Part shown: piece by piece, positions 51,969 to 60,667 of the stretch
Numbering within the stretch: position 1 is the first letter of the stretch
Layout of the letters: the number at the start of each line of letters is the position of its first letter
Source of the DNA: Marivita sp046591575
GTDB lineage: Bacteria > Pseudomonadota > Alphaproteobacteria > Rhodobacterales > Rhodobacteraceae
Direction: 5' to 3'
NCBI RefSeq assembly: GCF_046591575.1
Contig: NZ_JBIQWA010000007.1
Location: 84,131 to 148,130 of the forward strand
DNA: 64,000 bases
Position numbers and translations under genes: made by a program
Notes under the pieces: model-generated
Databases searched by the model: none
Told to the model about the DNA's origin: nothing
The model's input: the letters and a program-made list of their open reading frames with translations, nothing else

Positions 51969-53219
51969 ATGGCAGCACCTGGTGAAAACCTGCGGATCAA
52001 TGGAGACCGGTTGTGGGACAGTCTGATGGAGATGGCCAAGATCGGACCAGGTGTGGCCGGCGGGAACAACCGTCAGACACTCACCGATGAAGATGCCGAA
52101 GGGCGCGCGTTGTTTCAAAAATGGTGTGACGCGGCTGGTTGTTCGATGGCGGTTGATCAGATGGGCAACATGTTTGCGCGTCGCGAAGGAACAGACCCCG
52201 AGGCCCTTCCTGTCTATGTTGGCTCGCACCTCGATACGCAGCCGACAGGCGGGAAATACGATGGCGTTCTGGGCGTGCTGGGTGGTCTGGAAGTGATCCG
52301 AACCCTGAATGATCTTGGCATCCAAACCAAACATCCCATCGTTGTGACCAACTGGACCAATGAAGAGGGAACACGCTTTGCCCCTGCCATGCTGGCGTCG
52401 GGTGTCTTTGCTGGTAAGCACCCGCTGGATTGGGCGCTGGAACGCGAGGACGCGCACGGCAAGACATTTGGCGAAGAATTAGAGCGGATCGGTTGGAAAG
52501 GGCAGGAAAAGGTCGGCGATCGCAAGATGCATGCCTTTTTTGAGCTGCATATCGAACAAGGGCCGATCCTTGAGGCCGAGGGCAAGGACATTGGCGTCGT
52601 CACCCACGGGCAGGGCCTGCGTTGGATTGAATGTACGGTCACAGGCAAGGAAAGCCACACGGGCTCTACACCTATGGCGATGCGCAAGAATGCCGGACGG
52701 GGTTTGGCGCTGATCACCGAACTTGTGCATGAGATCGCGATGAAGAATCAACCGAACGCGGTTGGTGCGATCGGGCATATCGATGTGTACCCCAATTCGC
52801 GCAACATCATTCCGGGAAAGGTTGTGTTCACCGTGGATATGCGGACGCATCTTTTGGACAAGCTGAATGACATGGTCGACGAATTCATGGAACGCGCGCC
52901 GAAGCTGTGTAAGGAGATCGGCGTGTCTTTTGACAGCCATATTGTCGGTCAGTTCGACCCGCCCGCATTTGATGACACCTGTGTTGCTGCGATCCGTGAT
53001 GCGGCAGAGCGGTTGGGCTATTCGCATATGAATATCGTGTCCGGCGCGGGGCATGATGCGTGCTGGATCAACGATGTGGCCCCAACGGCGATGGTGATGT
53101 GCCCCTGCGTTGACGGTCTTTCGCATAACGAGGCGGAAGACATAACCAAAGACTGGGCCGCTGCGGGGACGGATGTTTTGTTCCATGCAGTTGTCGAGAC
53201 AGCGGGGATCGTGCGCTGA
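51969..53219 (+). CDS. Zn-dependent amidohydrolase, N-carbamoyl-beta-alanine type
   Basis: M20-family hydrolase. In reductive pyrimidine degradation this step turns N-carbamoyl-beta-alanine (or the aminoisobutyrate form) into beta-alanine, CO2 and ammonia. Motifs: GSHLDTQPTGGKYDGVLGVLGGLEV (metal His/Asp), TNWTNEEGTRFAPAMLASGVF (catalytic Glu) and HIEQGPILEAEG, SGAGHDACWIND near the end. 416 residues. ATG 51969 follows AGGGGGGACATA. Whether it prefers N-carbamoyl-beta-alanine or other N-carbamoyl amino acids cannot be told, but the neighbours support the pyrimidine role. Confidence 0.92.
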   Translation: MAAPGENLRINGDRLWDSLMEMAKIGPGVAGGNNRQTLTDEDAEGRALFQKWCDAAGCSMAVDQMGNMFARREGTDPEALPVYVGSHLDTQPTGGKYDGVLGVLGGLEVIRTLNDLGIQTKHPIVVTNWTNEEGTRFAPAMLASGVFAGKHPLDWALEREDAHGKTFGEELERIGWKGQEKVGDRKMHAFFELHIEQGPILEAEGKDIGVVTHGQGLRWIECTVTGKESHTGSTPMAMRKNAGRGLALITELVHEIAMKNQPNAVGAIGHIDVYPNSRNIIPGKVVFTVDMRTHLLDKLNDMVDEFMERAPKLCKEIGVSFDSHIVGQFDPPAFDDTCVAAIRDAAERLGYSHMNIVSGAGHDACWINDVAPTAMVMCPCVDGLSHNEAEDITKDWAAAGTDVLFHAVVETAGIVR

Positions 53220-53254
53220 TTGGGGGCCAGCCCCCAAACCCCCGGGATATTTAA
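53220..53254 (+). repeat. Terminator-like repeat element, copy 2 (plus orientation)
   Basis: Stem TTGGGGG (53220-53226) / CCCCCAA (53231-53237) then ACCCCCGGGATATTTAA. Same design as the element after phbA (44431-44466), in the orientation of the upstream hydrolase gene. It separates the hydrolase from the dihydropyrimidinase by 68 bp. Confidence 0.75.
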
Positions 53255-53287
53255 GACAAGAAGAAGTTCAGAACCACGGAGTTCATC

Positions 53288-54742
53288 ATGACCACAGTCA
53301 TCAAGAACGGAACAGTTGTTACAGCGGATCTTAGCTATCGGGCGGACGTGCTGATTGAAAACGGGGTGATCATCGAGATTGGGCCGAACCTGTCTGGGAA
53401 CGAGGTTCTGGATGCCACGGGATGTTATGTCATGCCCGGCGGGATTGACCCGCATGTGCATCTTGAGATGCCGTTTATGGGGACGTATTCGTCTGATGAT
53501 TTCGAAAGTGGCACGCGCGCGGCATTGGCGGGTGGAACCACCATGGTGGTTGATTTCTGCCTGCCGAATCAAGGCGAGGGCCTGCATGATGCGCTCAAGC
53601 GGTGGGACAACAAATCGACCCGCGCGAATTGTGATTACTCGTTTCACATGGCCGTGACCTGGTGGGGCGAGCAGGTCTTTAATGACATGAAATCGGTTAT
53701 TGAGGATCGTGGGATTACCACGTTCAAGCATTTCCTTGCGTACAAAGGCGCGCTGATGGTGAATGACGATGAGCTGTTCGCGTCGTTCAGTCGGTTGTCC
53801 GAATTGGGCGGGATTGCCATGGTGCATGCCGAAAATGGGGATGTGGTGGCCGAGATGACGGCCAAGCTGTTGGCCGAAGGCAATACCGGCCCAGAGGGGC
53901 ATGCCTATTCGCGGCCGTCCCAGGTGGAAGGCGAAGCGACGAACCGGGCGATCATGATTGCCGATATGGCGGGTGTGCCGCTTTATGTTGTGCATACGTC
54001 TTGCGAGGAGGCCCATGAAGCGATCCGGCGGGCCAAGATGCAGGGCAAGCGCGTGTGGGGAGAGCCTTTGATCCAGCATCTGACGCTGGATGAAAGCGAG
54101 TATTTCAACAAAGATTGGGATCACGCCGCGCGTCGGGTGATGTCGCCTCCTTTCCGCAACAAGAAACATCAGGACAGCCTTTGGGCGGGTTTGCAATCGG
54201 GATCGTTGTCGGTCGTGGCGACGGACCATTGTGCGTTTACCACCGAACAGAAACGCACCGGGATTGGTGATTTTTCCAAGATTCCCAACGGCACGGGTGG
54301 GCTTGAGGACAGGTTGCCCATGCTGTGGACACATGGGGTGGAGACCGGGCGTCTGACGCCGAACGAGTTTGTCGCCGTGACTTCGACCAATGTTGCGAAG
54401 ATCTTGAATTGTTACCCGAAAAAGGGTGCGGTTCTGGTCGGGGCCGATGCGGATTTGGTGGTATGGGACCCCGCAAAAGAAAAGATTATTGCGGCTGACA
54501 ATCAACAATCTGCCATTGATTACAATGTGTTCGAGGGCCACCCCGTCACGGGACTTCCGCGCTTTACACTGACGCGTGGGCAGGTTGCCGTGCATGAGGG
54601 AGAGATCCGCACACAAGAGGGCCATGGCAAGTTTGTTGCGCGAGAGCCAAATGGGACAGTGAACAAAGCATTGTCGACCTGGAAGGATCTCACTGCGCCG
54701 ACGCCTGTGAAACGGACGGGAATTCCGGCGACGGGGGTTTGA
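53288..54742 (+). CDS. hydA: Dihydropyrimidinase
   Basis: Opens dihydrouracil/dihydrothymine to N-carbamoyl-beta-amino acids. Amidohydrolase-superfamily di-zinc motifs: GGIDPHVHLEMPFMG (HxH), FKHFLAYKGALMV (carboxylated Lys), MVHAENGD and VVHTSCEEAH, and SVVATDHCAFTTEQK (Asp). 484 residues. RBS GGAG is seven bases before ATG 53288. Its stop TGA overlaps the ATG of the ABC ATPase by one base, so hydA and the importer are one operon. Together with preT-preA and the amidohydrolase it completes the reductive pathway. Confidence 0.95.
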   Translation: MTTVIKNGTVVTADLSYRADVLIENGVIIEIGPNLSGNEVLDATGCYVMPGGIDPHVHLEMPFMGTYSSDDFESGTRAALAGGTTMVVDFCLPNQGEGLHDALKRWDNKSTRANCDYSFHMAVTWWGEQVFNDMKSVIEDRGITTFKHFLAYKGALMVNDDELFASFSRLSELGGIAMVHAENGDVVAEMTAKLLAEGNTGPEGHAYSRPSQVEGEATNRAIMIADMAGVPLYVVHTSCEEAHEAIRRAKMQGKRVWGEPLIQHLTLDESEYFNKDWDHAARRVMSPPFRNKKHQDSLWAGLQSGSLSVVATDHCAFTTEQKRTGIGDFSKIPNGTGGLEDRLPMLWTHGVETGRLTPNEFVAVTSTNVAKILNCYPKKGAVLVGADADLVVWDPAKEKIIAADNQQSAIDYNVFEGHPVTGLPRFTLTRGQVAVHEGEIRTQEGHGKFVAREPNGTVNKALSTWKDLTAPTPVKRTGIPATGV

Positions 54743-55563
54743 TGCACGATACGGCACAAGATTTGGCCGCAGATCAGAGCGTGAGCGCCCCCGTGATTTC
54801 GGCGCAGGCTTTGGATCTGACCTTCCAGACCAATGATGGCCCGGTACACGCTTTGTCCGGGATAGATCTGACCATCAATAAAGGTGAGTTTGTCAGCTTT
54901 ATCGGCCCGTCCGGATGCGGCAAAACAACGTTTCTGCGATGTGTTGCTGCGTTGGAGACACCGACCGGCGGGACCTTAACCGTCAATGGCATGACACCGG
55001 ATGCCGCGCGCAAGGCGCGGGCCTACGGGTATGTGTTTCAGGCGGCGGGGCTGTACCCATGGCGGACGATTGAGAAGAATATCGCGTTGCCGCTTGAGAT
55101 TATGGGATATTCCAAAGCCGATCAGGCAGAGCGCATCGCGCGGGTTCTGGACCTTGTTGAGTTGTCGAATTTCGGCAAAAAGTACCCTTGGCAATTGTCT
55201 GGCGGGATGCAGCAGCGTGCGTCGATTGCGCGGGCTTTGGCGTTTGATGCGGACATCCTGCTGATGGATGAGCCGTTTGGCGCGCTTGATGAGATTGTGC
55301 GCGATCACCTGAACGAACAGCTTTTGGAGCTTTGGGCGCGGACGGAAAAAACCATCGGGTTTGTGACCCATTCCATTCCCGAGGCGGTGTATTTGTCGAC
55401 CAAGATTGTTGTGATGTCGCCGCGTCCGGGGCGGATCACCGATGTGATTGACAGCCCTTTGCCAAAAGAGCGGCCCCTGGATATCCGCGATACGCCAAAG
55501 TTTCTAGAGATCGCGCATCGCGTGCGCGAGGGGCTTCGCGCAGGACATGCCTATGATGATTGA
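54742..55563 (+). CDS. ABC transporter ATP-binding protein
   Basis: Nucleotide-binding subunit of an NMT1/THI5-type importer. Walker A GPSGCGKTTFLR, Q-loop VFQAAGLYPW, signature QLSGGMQQRASIARALA, Walker B ILLMDEPFGALDE and H-loop VTHSIPEAVYL are all present. ATG 54742 overlaps the hydA stop by one base (TGATG); a TTG three bases earlier is not needed. 273 residues. The substrate is presumably a pyrimidine-type compound because the cluster is for pyrimidine use, but a thiamine-pyrimidine precursor is also possible. Confidence 0.92.
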   Translation: MHDTAQDLAADQSVSAPVISAQALDLTFQTNDGPVHALSGIDLTINKGEFVSFIGPSGCGKTTFLRCVAALETPTGGTLTVNGMTPDAARKARAYGYVFQAAGLYPWRTIEKNIALPLEIMGYSKADQAERIARVLDLVELSNFGKKYPWQLSGGMQQRASIARALAFDADILLMDEPFGALDEIVRDHLNEQLLELWARTEKTIGFVTHSIPEAVYLSTKIVVMSPRPGRITDVIDSPLPKERPLDIRDTPKFLEIAHRVREGLRAGHAYDD

Positions 55564-55569
55564 CGTGAC

Positions 55570-56502
55570 ATGAAAAATGCCCTGCCGGTTCTGAGCGTGC
55601 TGATTGCCCTGGTGGCGATTTGGTACGCTGCCGTGGCCCCGATGAACATCCGCGGCGCGTTGGATGTTGCAGAGCGCAGCGGTGCAGAGGTGGTGCCCCC
55701 CGAATCGCGGGCGCGGTTCGAGACCCCGATCTTGCGGTTGATGATCGACAATTCCCAGCACATTGCCGCGGGATATAGCCTCGACCGGCCTCGGCTTCCG
55801 ACGCCGGTGCAGGTGGGGCGGGAGCTTTGGAAAACAACCGGAGAGATGGCGCTGAAAGGACGCGCGATGTCGAAACGCTCGTTGATTTATCATGGATGGA
55901 TCACCCTGCAATCCACCCTTTGGGGATTTGCGCTGGGCACCTTTCTGGGCATGGTTGGGGCGGTCGCGATTGTCTACAGCCGGGTCGTCGACATGAGCTT
56001 GATGCCCTGGGCCATTATCAGCCAGACGGTGCCCATTGTGGCCCTTGCGCCGATGATCATCGTGCTGTCGAGCCAGATCGGAATCGAAGGCAGGGTGGTT
56101 CCGAAAGCCATCATCTCGGCCTATTTGTGTTACTTTCCGGTGCTTGTGGGGATGGTCAAGGGCTTGCGCTCGCCAGGAATGGCGCAGCTTGATCTGCTCA
56201 AGACATACTCGGCCTCCGGGCTTCAGGTGTTTTTGAAGTTGCGCTTGCCGGCGTCGATGCCGTATCTGTTCACATCTCTCAAAATAGGCATTGCAGCGGC
56301 GCTGGTCGGGACCATTGTCGGCGAATTGCCGACAGGGGCGATTTCGGGATTGGGCGCGCGCATTCTGATTGGCGACCAGTTTGGAACGCCGCTTGCGATT
56401 TGGGCAGCTTTGTTCGCCGCCGCCATCCTGGCCGGTCTTTTGGTGACCCTTCTTGACATCATGCAGCGCGCCACATTGCGGCGTATGGGGATGCAATCAT
56501 GA
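55570..56502 (+). CDS. ABC transporter permease (first)
   Basis: Inner-membrane permease of the taurine/nitrate/NMT1 type. It has an N-terminal helix (LPVLSVLIALVAIWYAAVAP) and an unusually long ~90-residue periplasmic-type segment before the core BPD_transp_1 helices: GWITLQSTLWGFALGTFLGM, ISQTVPIVALAPMIIVLSS, the EAA-like loop YSASGLQVFLKLRLPASMPYLF, and GTIVGELPTGAISGLGARI. 310 residues. It overlaps the second permease by 4 bp. Confidence 0.9.
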   Translation: MKNALPVLSVLIALVAIWYAAVAPMNIRGALDVAERSGAEVVPPESRARFETPILRLMIDNSQHIAAGYSLDRPRLPTPVQVGRELWKTTGEMALKGRAMSKRSLIYHGWITLQSTLWGFALGTFLGMVGAVAIVYSRVVDMSLMPWAIISQTVPIVALAPMIIVLSSQIGIEGRVVPKAIISAYLCYFPVLVGMVKGLRSPGMAQLDLLKTYSASGLQVFLKLRLPASMPYLFTSLKIGIAAALVGTIVGELPTGAISGLGARILIGDQFGTPLAIWAALFAAAILAGLLVTLLDIMQRATLRRMGMQS

Positions 56503-57347
56503 GCTGGATGGTGTTCGCGCTGGTGTTTTGGGGCGGTGCCTGGGCGCTGAACAGCTATCTGGCCAACTCGCCCTGGCGCGGATCGCTGTTTGTCCGGGTG
56601 CTGATCCCGGTTCTGTTCGGGGTGACGCTGATTGTGTTGTGGGAAGGCGTCGTGCGCGGATTTGCCGTGTCACCTGTCATCTTGCCTGCGCCGTCCACGG
56701 TTGCCGTGACCTTTGCAAATTCGACCGATATCCTTTGGATGGATTTCAAGCAAACGGTCCTCAAGGGGGCGGTATCGGGATTTTTGATCGGTGTCACAGC
56801 GGCCTTTGTGACGGCGGTTTTGATTGATCGTTCCGCGTTTCTGACCCGCGGTTTGTTGCCCATCGGCAATTTTGTGGCGGCACTGCCTATTGTCGGCATC
56901 GCGCCGATCCTTGTCAGCTGGTTCGGCTTTGACTGGCAATCGAAAGCGGCGGTCGTCGTGGTGATGGTGTTTTTCCCGATCCTTGTGAACACGGTTCAGG
57001 GGTTGCGGGAAACCGATGCGATGCAGCGTGATTTGATGCACACCTATGCTGCCGGATATTTGGACAGTCTGATCAAGTTGCGCCTGCCCGCTGCGCTGCC
57101 CTTTGTGTTCAATGGTCTGAAAATTGCGACAACACTTGCGTTGATCGGGGCAATTGTTGCTGAATACTTCGGGTCACCGACGCGCGGTATGGGGTTTCGC
57201 ATATCGACGGGAGTTGGCAGCCTGTCAATCGACCTTGTCTGGGCCGAGATTGTCGTCGCGGCCATGGCGGGAACGGCGTTTTATGGGCTGGTGGCCTGGA
57301 TCGAAAAGCGGGTCACGTTCTGGCACCCGTCGCATCGTTCAAATTGA
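56499..57347 (+). CDS. ABC transporter permease (second)
   Basis: Second permease of the same importer, with a similar BPD_transp_1 core: FKQTVLKGAVSGFLIGVTAA, FVAALPIVGIAPILVSWFGFD, the EAA-like loop YLDSLIKLRLPAALPFVFNGLKI and GAIVAEYFGSPTRGMGF. Two N-terminal helices precede the core. 282 residues. ATG 56499 overlaps the first permease gene (ATGA). Confidence 0.9.
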   Translation: MSWMVFALVFWGGAWALNSYLANSPWRGSLFVRVLIPVLFGVTLIVLWEGVVRGFAVSPVILPAPSTVAVTFANSTDILWMDFKQTVLKGAVSGFLIGVTAAFVTAVLIDRSAFLTRGLLPIGNFVAALPIVGIAPILVSWFGFDWQSKAAVVVVMVFFPILVNTVQGLRETDAMQRDLMHTYAAGYLDSLIKLRLPAALPFVFNGLKIATTLALIGAIVAEYFGSPTRGMGFRISTGVGSLSIDLVWAEIVVAAMAGTAFYGLVAWIEKRVTFWHPSHRSN

Positions 57348-57390
57348 AGAAAATAAAAAAAACGACAAACAACAACCTGGAGGTAATACC

Positions 57391-58377
57391 ATGAATTCGA
57401 AAATCCTTGGGGCTCTTGCGGCCTTTGGTCTGGCGGCTCCGGCATGGGCCGCTGATGATGTTACTTTGCAACTGAAATGGGTCACACAAGCCCAATTCGC
57501 TGGATATTATGTTGCCCTTGAAAACGGATATTACGAAGAGGCGGACCTGAACGTAACGATCCTGCCCGGTGGCCCGGATATCGCGCCCACGCAGGTGATC
57601 GCGGGCGGCGGTGCGGATGTCACTGTCGAATGGATGCCCGCCGCACTGGCGGCGCGTGAAAAAGGCCTGCCCTTGGTGAATATCGCGCAGCCTTTCAAAA
57701 GCTCGGGTATGATGCTCACATGTTGGAAAGACGCCGGAATCTCAAGCCCGGAAGATCTTAAGAACCGCACATTGGGCGTCTGGTTTTTTGGCAACGAATT
57801 CCCGTTCATGTCCTGGATGAGCCAGCTGGGCATCTCGACCGATGGCAAGGGGGAAAACGGTGTCGAGGTTCTCAAACAGGGGTTCAATGTAGACCCGTTG
57901 TTGCAGCGGCAGGCCGATTGCATTTCGACCATGACCTACAATGAATATTGGCAGGTGATCGACGCGGGCGTAAATCCTGATGACCTGGTTACGTTCAAAT
58001 ACGAAGATCAGGGTGTCGCGACGCTTGAGGATGGTTTGTATGTCTTGGAAGAGCGGCTTGATGATCCGGAATTTGTCGACAAAATGCAGCGTTTCGTTTC
58101 GGCGTCGATGCAGGGGTGGAAATGGGCGGAAGACAACCCCGAAGACGCCGCGATGATCGTGCTTGACTATGATGAAACCGGCGCACAAACCGAAAAACAC
58201 CAGAAGCGTATGATGGAAGAAGTCGCAAAACTGACGTCGGGCTCTAACGGGGCACTTGATCCGGCGGACTTTGAAAGAACCGTCGCCACGCTTTTGGCTG
58301 GCGGGTCTGATCCGGTGATCACCGCCGACCCAGGTCAGGCGGCCTGGACGCATGCCGTGTCTGACGCGCTGAAGTGA
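57391..58377 (+). CDS. NMT1/THI5-like ABC substrate-binding protein
   Basis: Periplasmic binding protein with a signal peptide (MNSKILGALAAFGLAAPAWA, cleavage before ADDVT). The start of the mature chain, VTLQLKWVTQAQFAGYYVALENGYYEEADL, is the NMT1/THI5 signature, used for pyrimidine-like ligands such as thiamine precursors; here the operon suggests a pyrimidine or hydantoin. ATG 57391 has GGAGGTAATACC before it. 328 residues. A terminator follows at once. Confidence 0.92.
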   Translation: MNSKILGALAAFGLAAPAWAADDVTLQLKWVTQAQFAGYYVALENGYYEEADLNVTILPGGPDIAPTQVIAGGGADVTVEWMPAALAAREKGLPLVNIAQPFKSSGMMLTCWKDAGISSPEDLKNRTLGVWFFGNEFPFMSWMSQLGISTDGKGENGVEVLKQGFNVDPLLQRQADCISTMTYNEYWQVIDAGVNPDDLVTFKYEDQGVATLEDGLYVLEERLDDPEFVDKMQRFVSASMQGWKWAEDNPEDAAMIVLDYDETGAQTEKHQKRMMEEVAKLTSGSNGALDPADFERTVATLLAGGSDPVITADPGQAAWTHAVSDALK

Positions 58378-58398
58378 GGCTGATCAGCGCGGACATAT

Positions 58399-58424
58399 AA
58401 GAAGGGCCAACACGGCCCTTCTTT
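58399..58424 (+). terminator. Rho-independent terminator after the ABC operon
   Basis: Stem AAGAAGGGCC (58399-58408) / GGCCCTTCTT (58414-58423) with loop AACAC, followed by TATT. Closes the hydA-ABC operon and, in the other direction, could also stop the LacI gene read from the right. Confidence 0.9.
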
Positions 58425-58425
58425 A

Positions 58426-59457
58426 TTATCGGCGCAATGTGTCACCATAGCTGATTTTCGGGGTCAGTTCGATCACTTTGGGCCTCTCCTCGTCCGGTGC
58501 CGTGACCCGTTGCGCAATAATTTCCGCAGCTTTCTCACCGATTTCGGTGCGGCATGCATCCATGGTGGCTAGATTACGGGGCAGGCCATCGAGCAATTCA
58601 ACACCGTTGAACCCGGCAAGCCCGATCTGATCAGGAATTGCGATACCTTGTTTTAGCAGCGCGAACAGACCACCGGCGGCGATCATGTCGTTCGAATAAT
58701 ACAGAAAATCCAGATTGGGATCGCGTGCCAACATCGCGTCGGTCATCTCACGCCCTTTGGCCAGGGCCGATCCGCCGGAATAGAATTCCTGATCCGCGAT
58801 TTCGATACCGCCTTTGGCAAGGGCTGATGTGAACCCCTCAAACCGTTTGCGGGCGCGGTGATCAAGGGGCATTTTTGTGCCCATGAACCCGATCCGTGTG
58901 TATCCTGCTTTCAAAATGGCCTCCGCCATTTTGCGTCCGGCGCGGCGGTGTGAAATTCCCACCATGGCGTCTATCGGCGTGCCGTCAACATCCATGATTT
59001 CCACGACGGGAATTCCGCTTGCGTGAAGCATGGCACGGGATGCGTCTGTGTGCTCCAGCCCTGCGATGATTACTCCTGACGGACGCCAAGAAAGCATTTC
59101 GTACAGAACACGTTCCTCTTTTTCAGGAAGATAGTCCGTTACCCCCACAACGGGCTGCAGTTCGGTTCCTTCAAGCACGGCGCTGATGCCTGACATGACT
59201 TCCGGGAACACCATGTTCCGAAGGCTCGGAATAATCACAGCAACCAGATTGACGCGCTGGCTTGCAAGCGCACCGGCGATCTTGTTTGGCACGTAACCAA
59301 GCGATTTTGCCGCCGACAGCACGCGTTCGCGCGTCGCTTTTGAGACGTCGCCCCGGTTGCGCAAAACGCGGCTGACCGTCATTTCCGAGACGCCTGACGC
59401 CTCTGAAACATCACGCAAAGTAAGAGCGCGGCTATCATCATTGGTCAAGAGAAGCAT
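58426..59457 (-). CDS. LacI-family transcriptional regulator
   Basis: N-terminal LacI HTH (TLRDVSEASGVSEMTVSRVLRNRGDVSKATRERVLSAAKSLGYVPN; recognition segment SEMTVSRVLR) and a C-terminal periplasmic-binding-like domain (VNLVAVIIPSLRNMVF, GFMGTKMPLDHRARKRFEGF, YSNDMIAAGGLFAL). 343 residues, start ATG 59457. It resembles the gluconate-repressor (GntR) branch. Its target is not visible here; it is convergent with the pyrimidine ABC operon and directly before the tRNA and the mobile element. Confidence 0.92.
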   Translation of the reverse strand: MLLLTNDDSRALTLRDVSEASGVSEMTVSRVLRNRGDVSKATRERVLSAAKSLGYVPNKIAGALASQRVNLVAVIIPSLRNMVFPEVMSGISAVLEGTELQPVVGVTDYLPEKEERVLYEMLSWRPSGVIIAGLEHTDASRAMLHASGIPVVEIMDVDGTPIDAMVGISHRRAGRKMAEAILKAGYTRIGFMGTKMPLDHRARKRFEGFTSALAKGGIEIADQEFYSGGSALAKGREMTDAMLARDPNLDFLYYSNDMIAAGGLFALLKQGIAIPDQIGLAGFNGVELLDGLPRNLATMDACRTEIGEKAAEIIAQRVTAPDEERPKVIELTPKISYGDTLRR

Positions 59458-59580
59458 CCTTTTGAAACTATTCGGATGTTAACTCAGGCCATGTCAGTCG
59501 AGCAAGCACTTGCGACCAATCGCAAAATATGGATCGTGACAGATGACAAGCGCCCATTTCGCAAGTATGCCATCGTCCAA

Positions 59581-59657
59581 GGCCCCGTGGCTCAACTGGA
59601 TAGAGCAGCCCCCTCCTAAGGGGCAGGTTGCAGGTTCGAATCCTGCCGGGGTCGCCA
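59581..59657 (+). tRNA. tRNA-Arg (anticodon CCT)
   Basis: Cloverleaf: acceptor GGCCCCG with CGGGGTC, D-arm GCTC...GAGC, anticodon stem GCCCC/GGGGC with loop CTCCTAA (anticodon CCT at 59615-59617), T-arm with GGTTCGAATCC, discriminator G and encoded CCA. It reads AGG. tRNA-Arg genes are frequent integration targets, and a foreign region starts right after it. Confidence 0.97.
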
Positions 59658-59760
59658 AAACTACCTGAAAAATATGGCTTATTTACAGGGCTTTGTGCAG
59701 AAGCTTGCAGAAACTCCCGAGAGCTTTCGCGCCAAATTCTGCTGAAACGGCGGAAACCTC

Positions 59761-59779
59761 GTACAAAACCTGTACAAAA
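59761..59779 (+). repeat. Two direct repeats GTACAAAA
   Basis: GTACAAAA at 59761-59768 and 59772-59779 with an 11-bp period, 34 bp before the HTH gene start. Spacing of one helical turn fits a binding site for a regulator such as the HTH protein itself; only two copies are seen. Confidence 0.35.
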
Positions 59780-59812
59780 TTCGCACGTCTTTGCGCAGTT
59801 TGGGGCCTTCCA

Positions 59813-60667
59813 ATGAGCTGGCGGGTTGCGAATACATGCGCGGAACGGAAGTTCGGCAGCGCAACGCGCAAGCAGATCATCATGTTCTTGGCCGACAAGG
59901 CCAGCGACGATGGCTCAGGCATCTGGTGTTCCAAAGGAACGATCCAGCGGCATACCGAGCTGGGGGAGACGACAGTAAAACGGACGGTTCGCGAATTCCT
60001 CAAAGAAGGCATCTTGGTCGAGACCGGTGCACGCACCTGCAAGAACGGTTTCACCGTCGTTTACCGGATCGATCTGACCAAGGTGGAAGCGCTCGAACCC
60101 ACGCTTGAGCCCGAGATTGAGACGGGGTCCACAGTGGCCCCCGTCCAGACTGGCCCCGGTACGGGGGCCACTATGGACGGGGTACCGGGGCCACCACGGC
60201 CCCCAAACCATCCTAAAACCATCCATAAACCACCTACGCGCAGGCGCGAGGCGGCGGAGGATTCAGAAGCTGAGGAGATTCTGGCGGCGTATCCATCGGA
60301 CCGATTGCGAGGCAAAGCGGCCTGCCTTTCCCAGATCGAAGAGGCCATGAAGGAAGGGATTGCACCGGAGGACTTGCTGCAGGCCGTCCAGGCCTACGCG
60401 AACGACAGCGCAGGTTTCACCCGCTCCAAGGTCTGCTTTTCCGACAACTGGTTTCAGTCGCGGCGCTGGAAGGGATACCTCGAAGACATCCGCACCAAGC
60501 GAGAAGAGGCCCAAGCAGCAAGCGCCGATCACCATGCGCGACTGGCCTGCTGGATCAGTGACCGCAGCCCGATGTGCAAACACATAACGGCCCCTCAAGT
60601 GACGGCTTTGCTGGCGTCGAAGATGGTGACAGAGGCACAAATCCAAGCCGCTGGCCTCAGATCATGA
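59813..60667 (+). CDS. Helix-turn-helix protein of the mobile element
   Basis: 284 residues from ATG 59813 (SWRVANTCAERKFGSATRK). The first ~85 residues are a winged-helix/HTH_36-type domain: QIIMFLADKASDDGSGIW, then SKGTIQRHTELGETTVKRTVREFLKEGILVETG. This is the same type found in replication/partition regulators of plasmids and islands. The C-terminal half is a charged, mostly helical region (EILAAYPSDRLRGKAACLSQIEEAMKEG, CFSDNWFQSRRWKGYLEDI). It may be a replication initiator or a regulator; no catalytic motif was seen. The stop overlaps mobC by 4 bp (ATGA). The frame to 59693 is without support. Confidence 0.72.
   Translation: MSWRVANTCAERKFGSATRKQIIMFLADKASDDGSGIWCSKGTIQRHTELGETTVKRTVREFLKEGILVETGARTCKNGFTVVYRIDLTKVEALEPTLEPEIETGSTVAPVQTGPGTGATMDGVPGPPRPPNHPKTIHKPPTRRREAAEDSEAEEILAAYPSDRLRGKAACLSQIEEAMKEGIAPEDLLQAVQAYANDSAGFTRSKVCFSDNWFQSRRWKGYLEDIRTKREEAQAASADHHARLACWISDRSPMCKHITAPQVTALLASKMVTEAQIQAAGLRS

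Noticed and set aside
53018..54757. A 579-residue open frame on the minus strand
   Set aside because: It runs antisense to the well-supported dihydropyrimidinase gene and has no RBS or family motif; long antisense frames are normal in GC-rich DNA.
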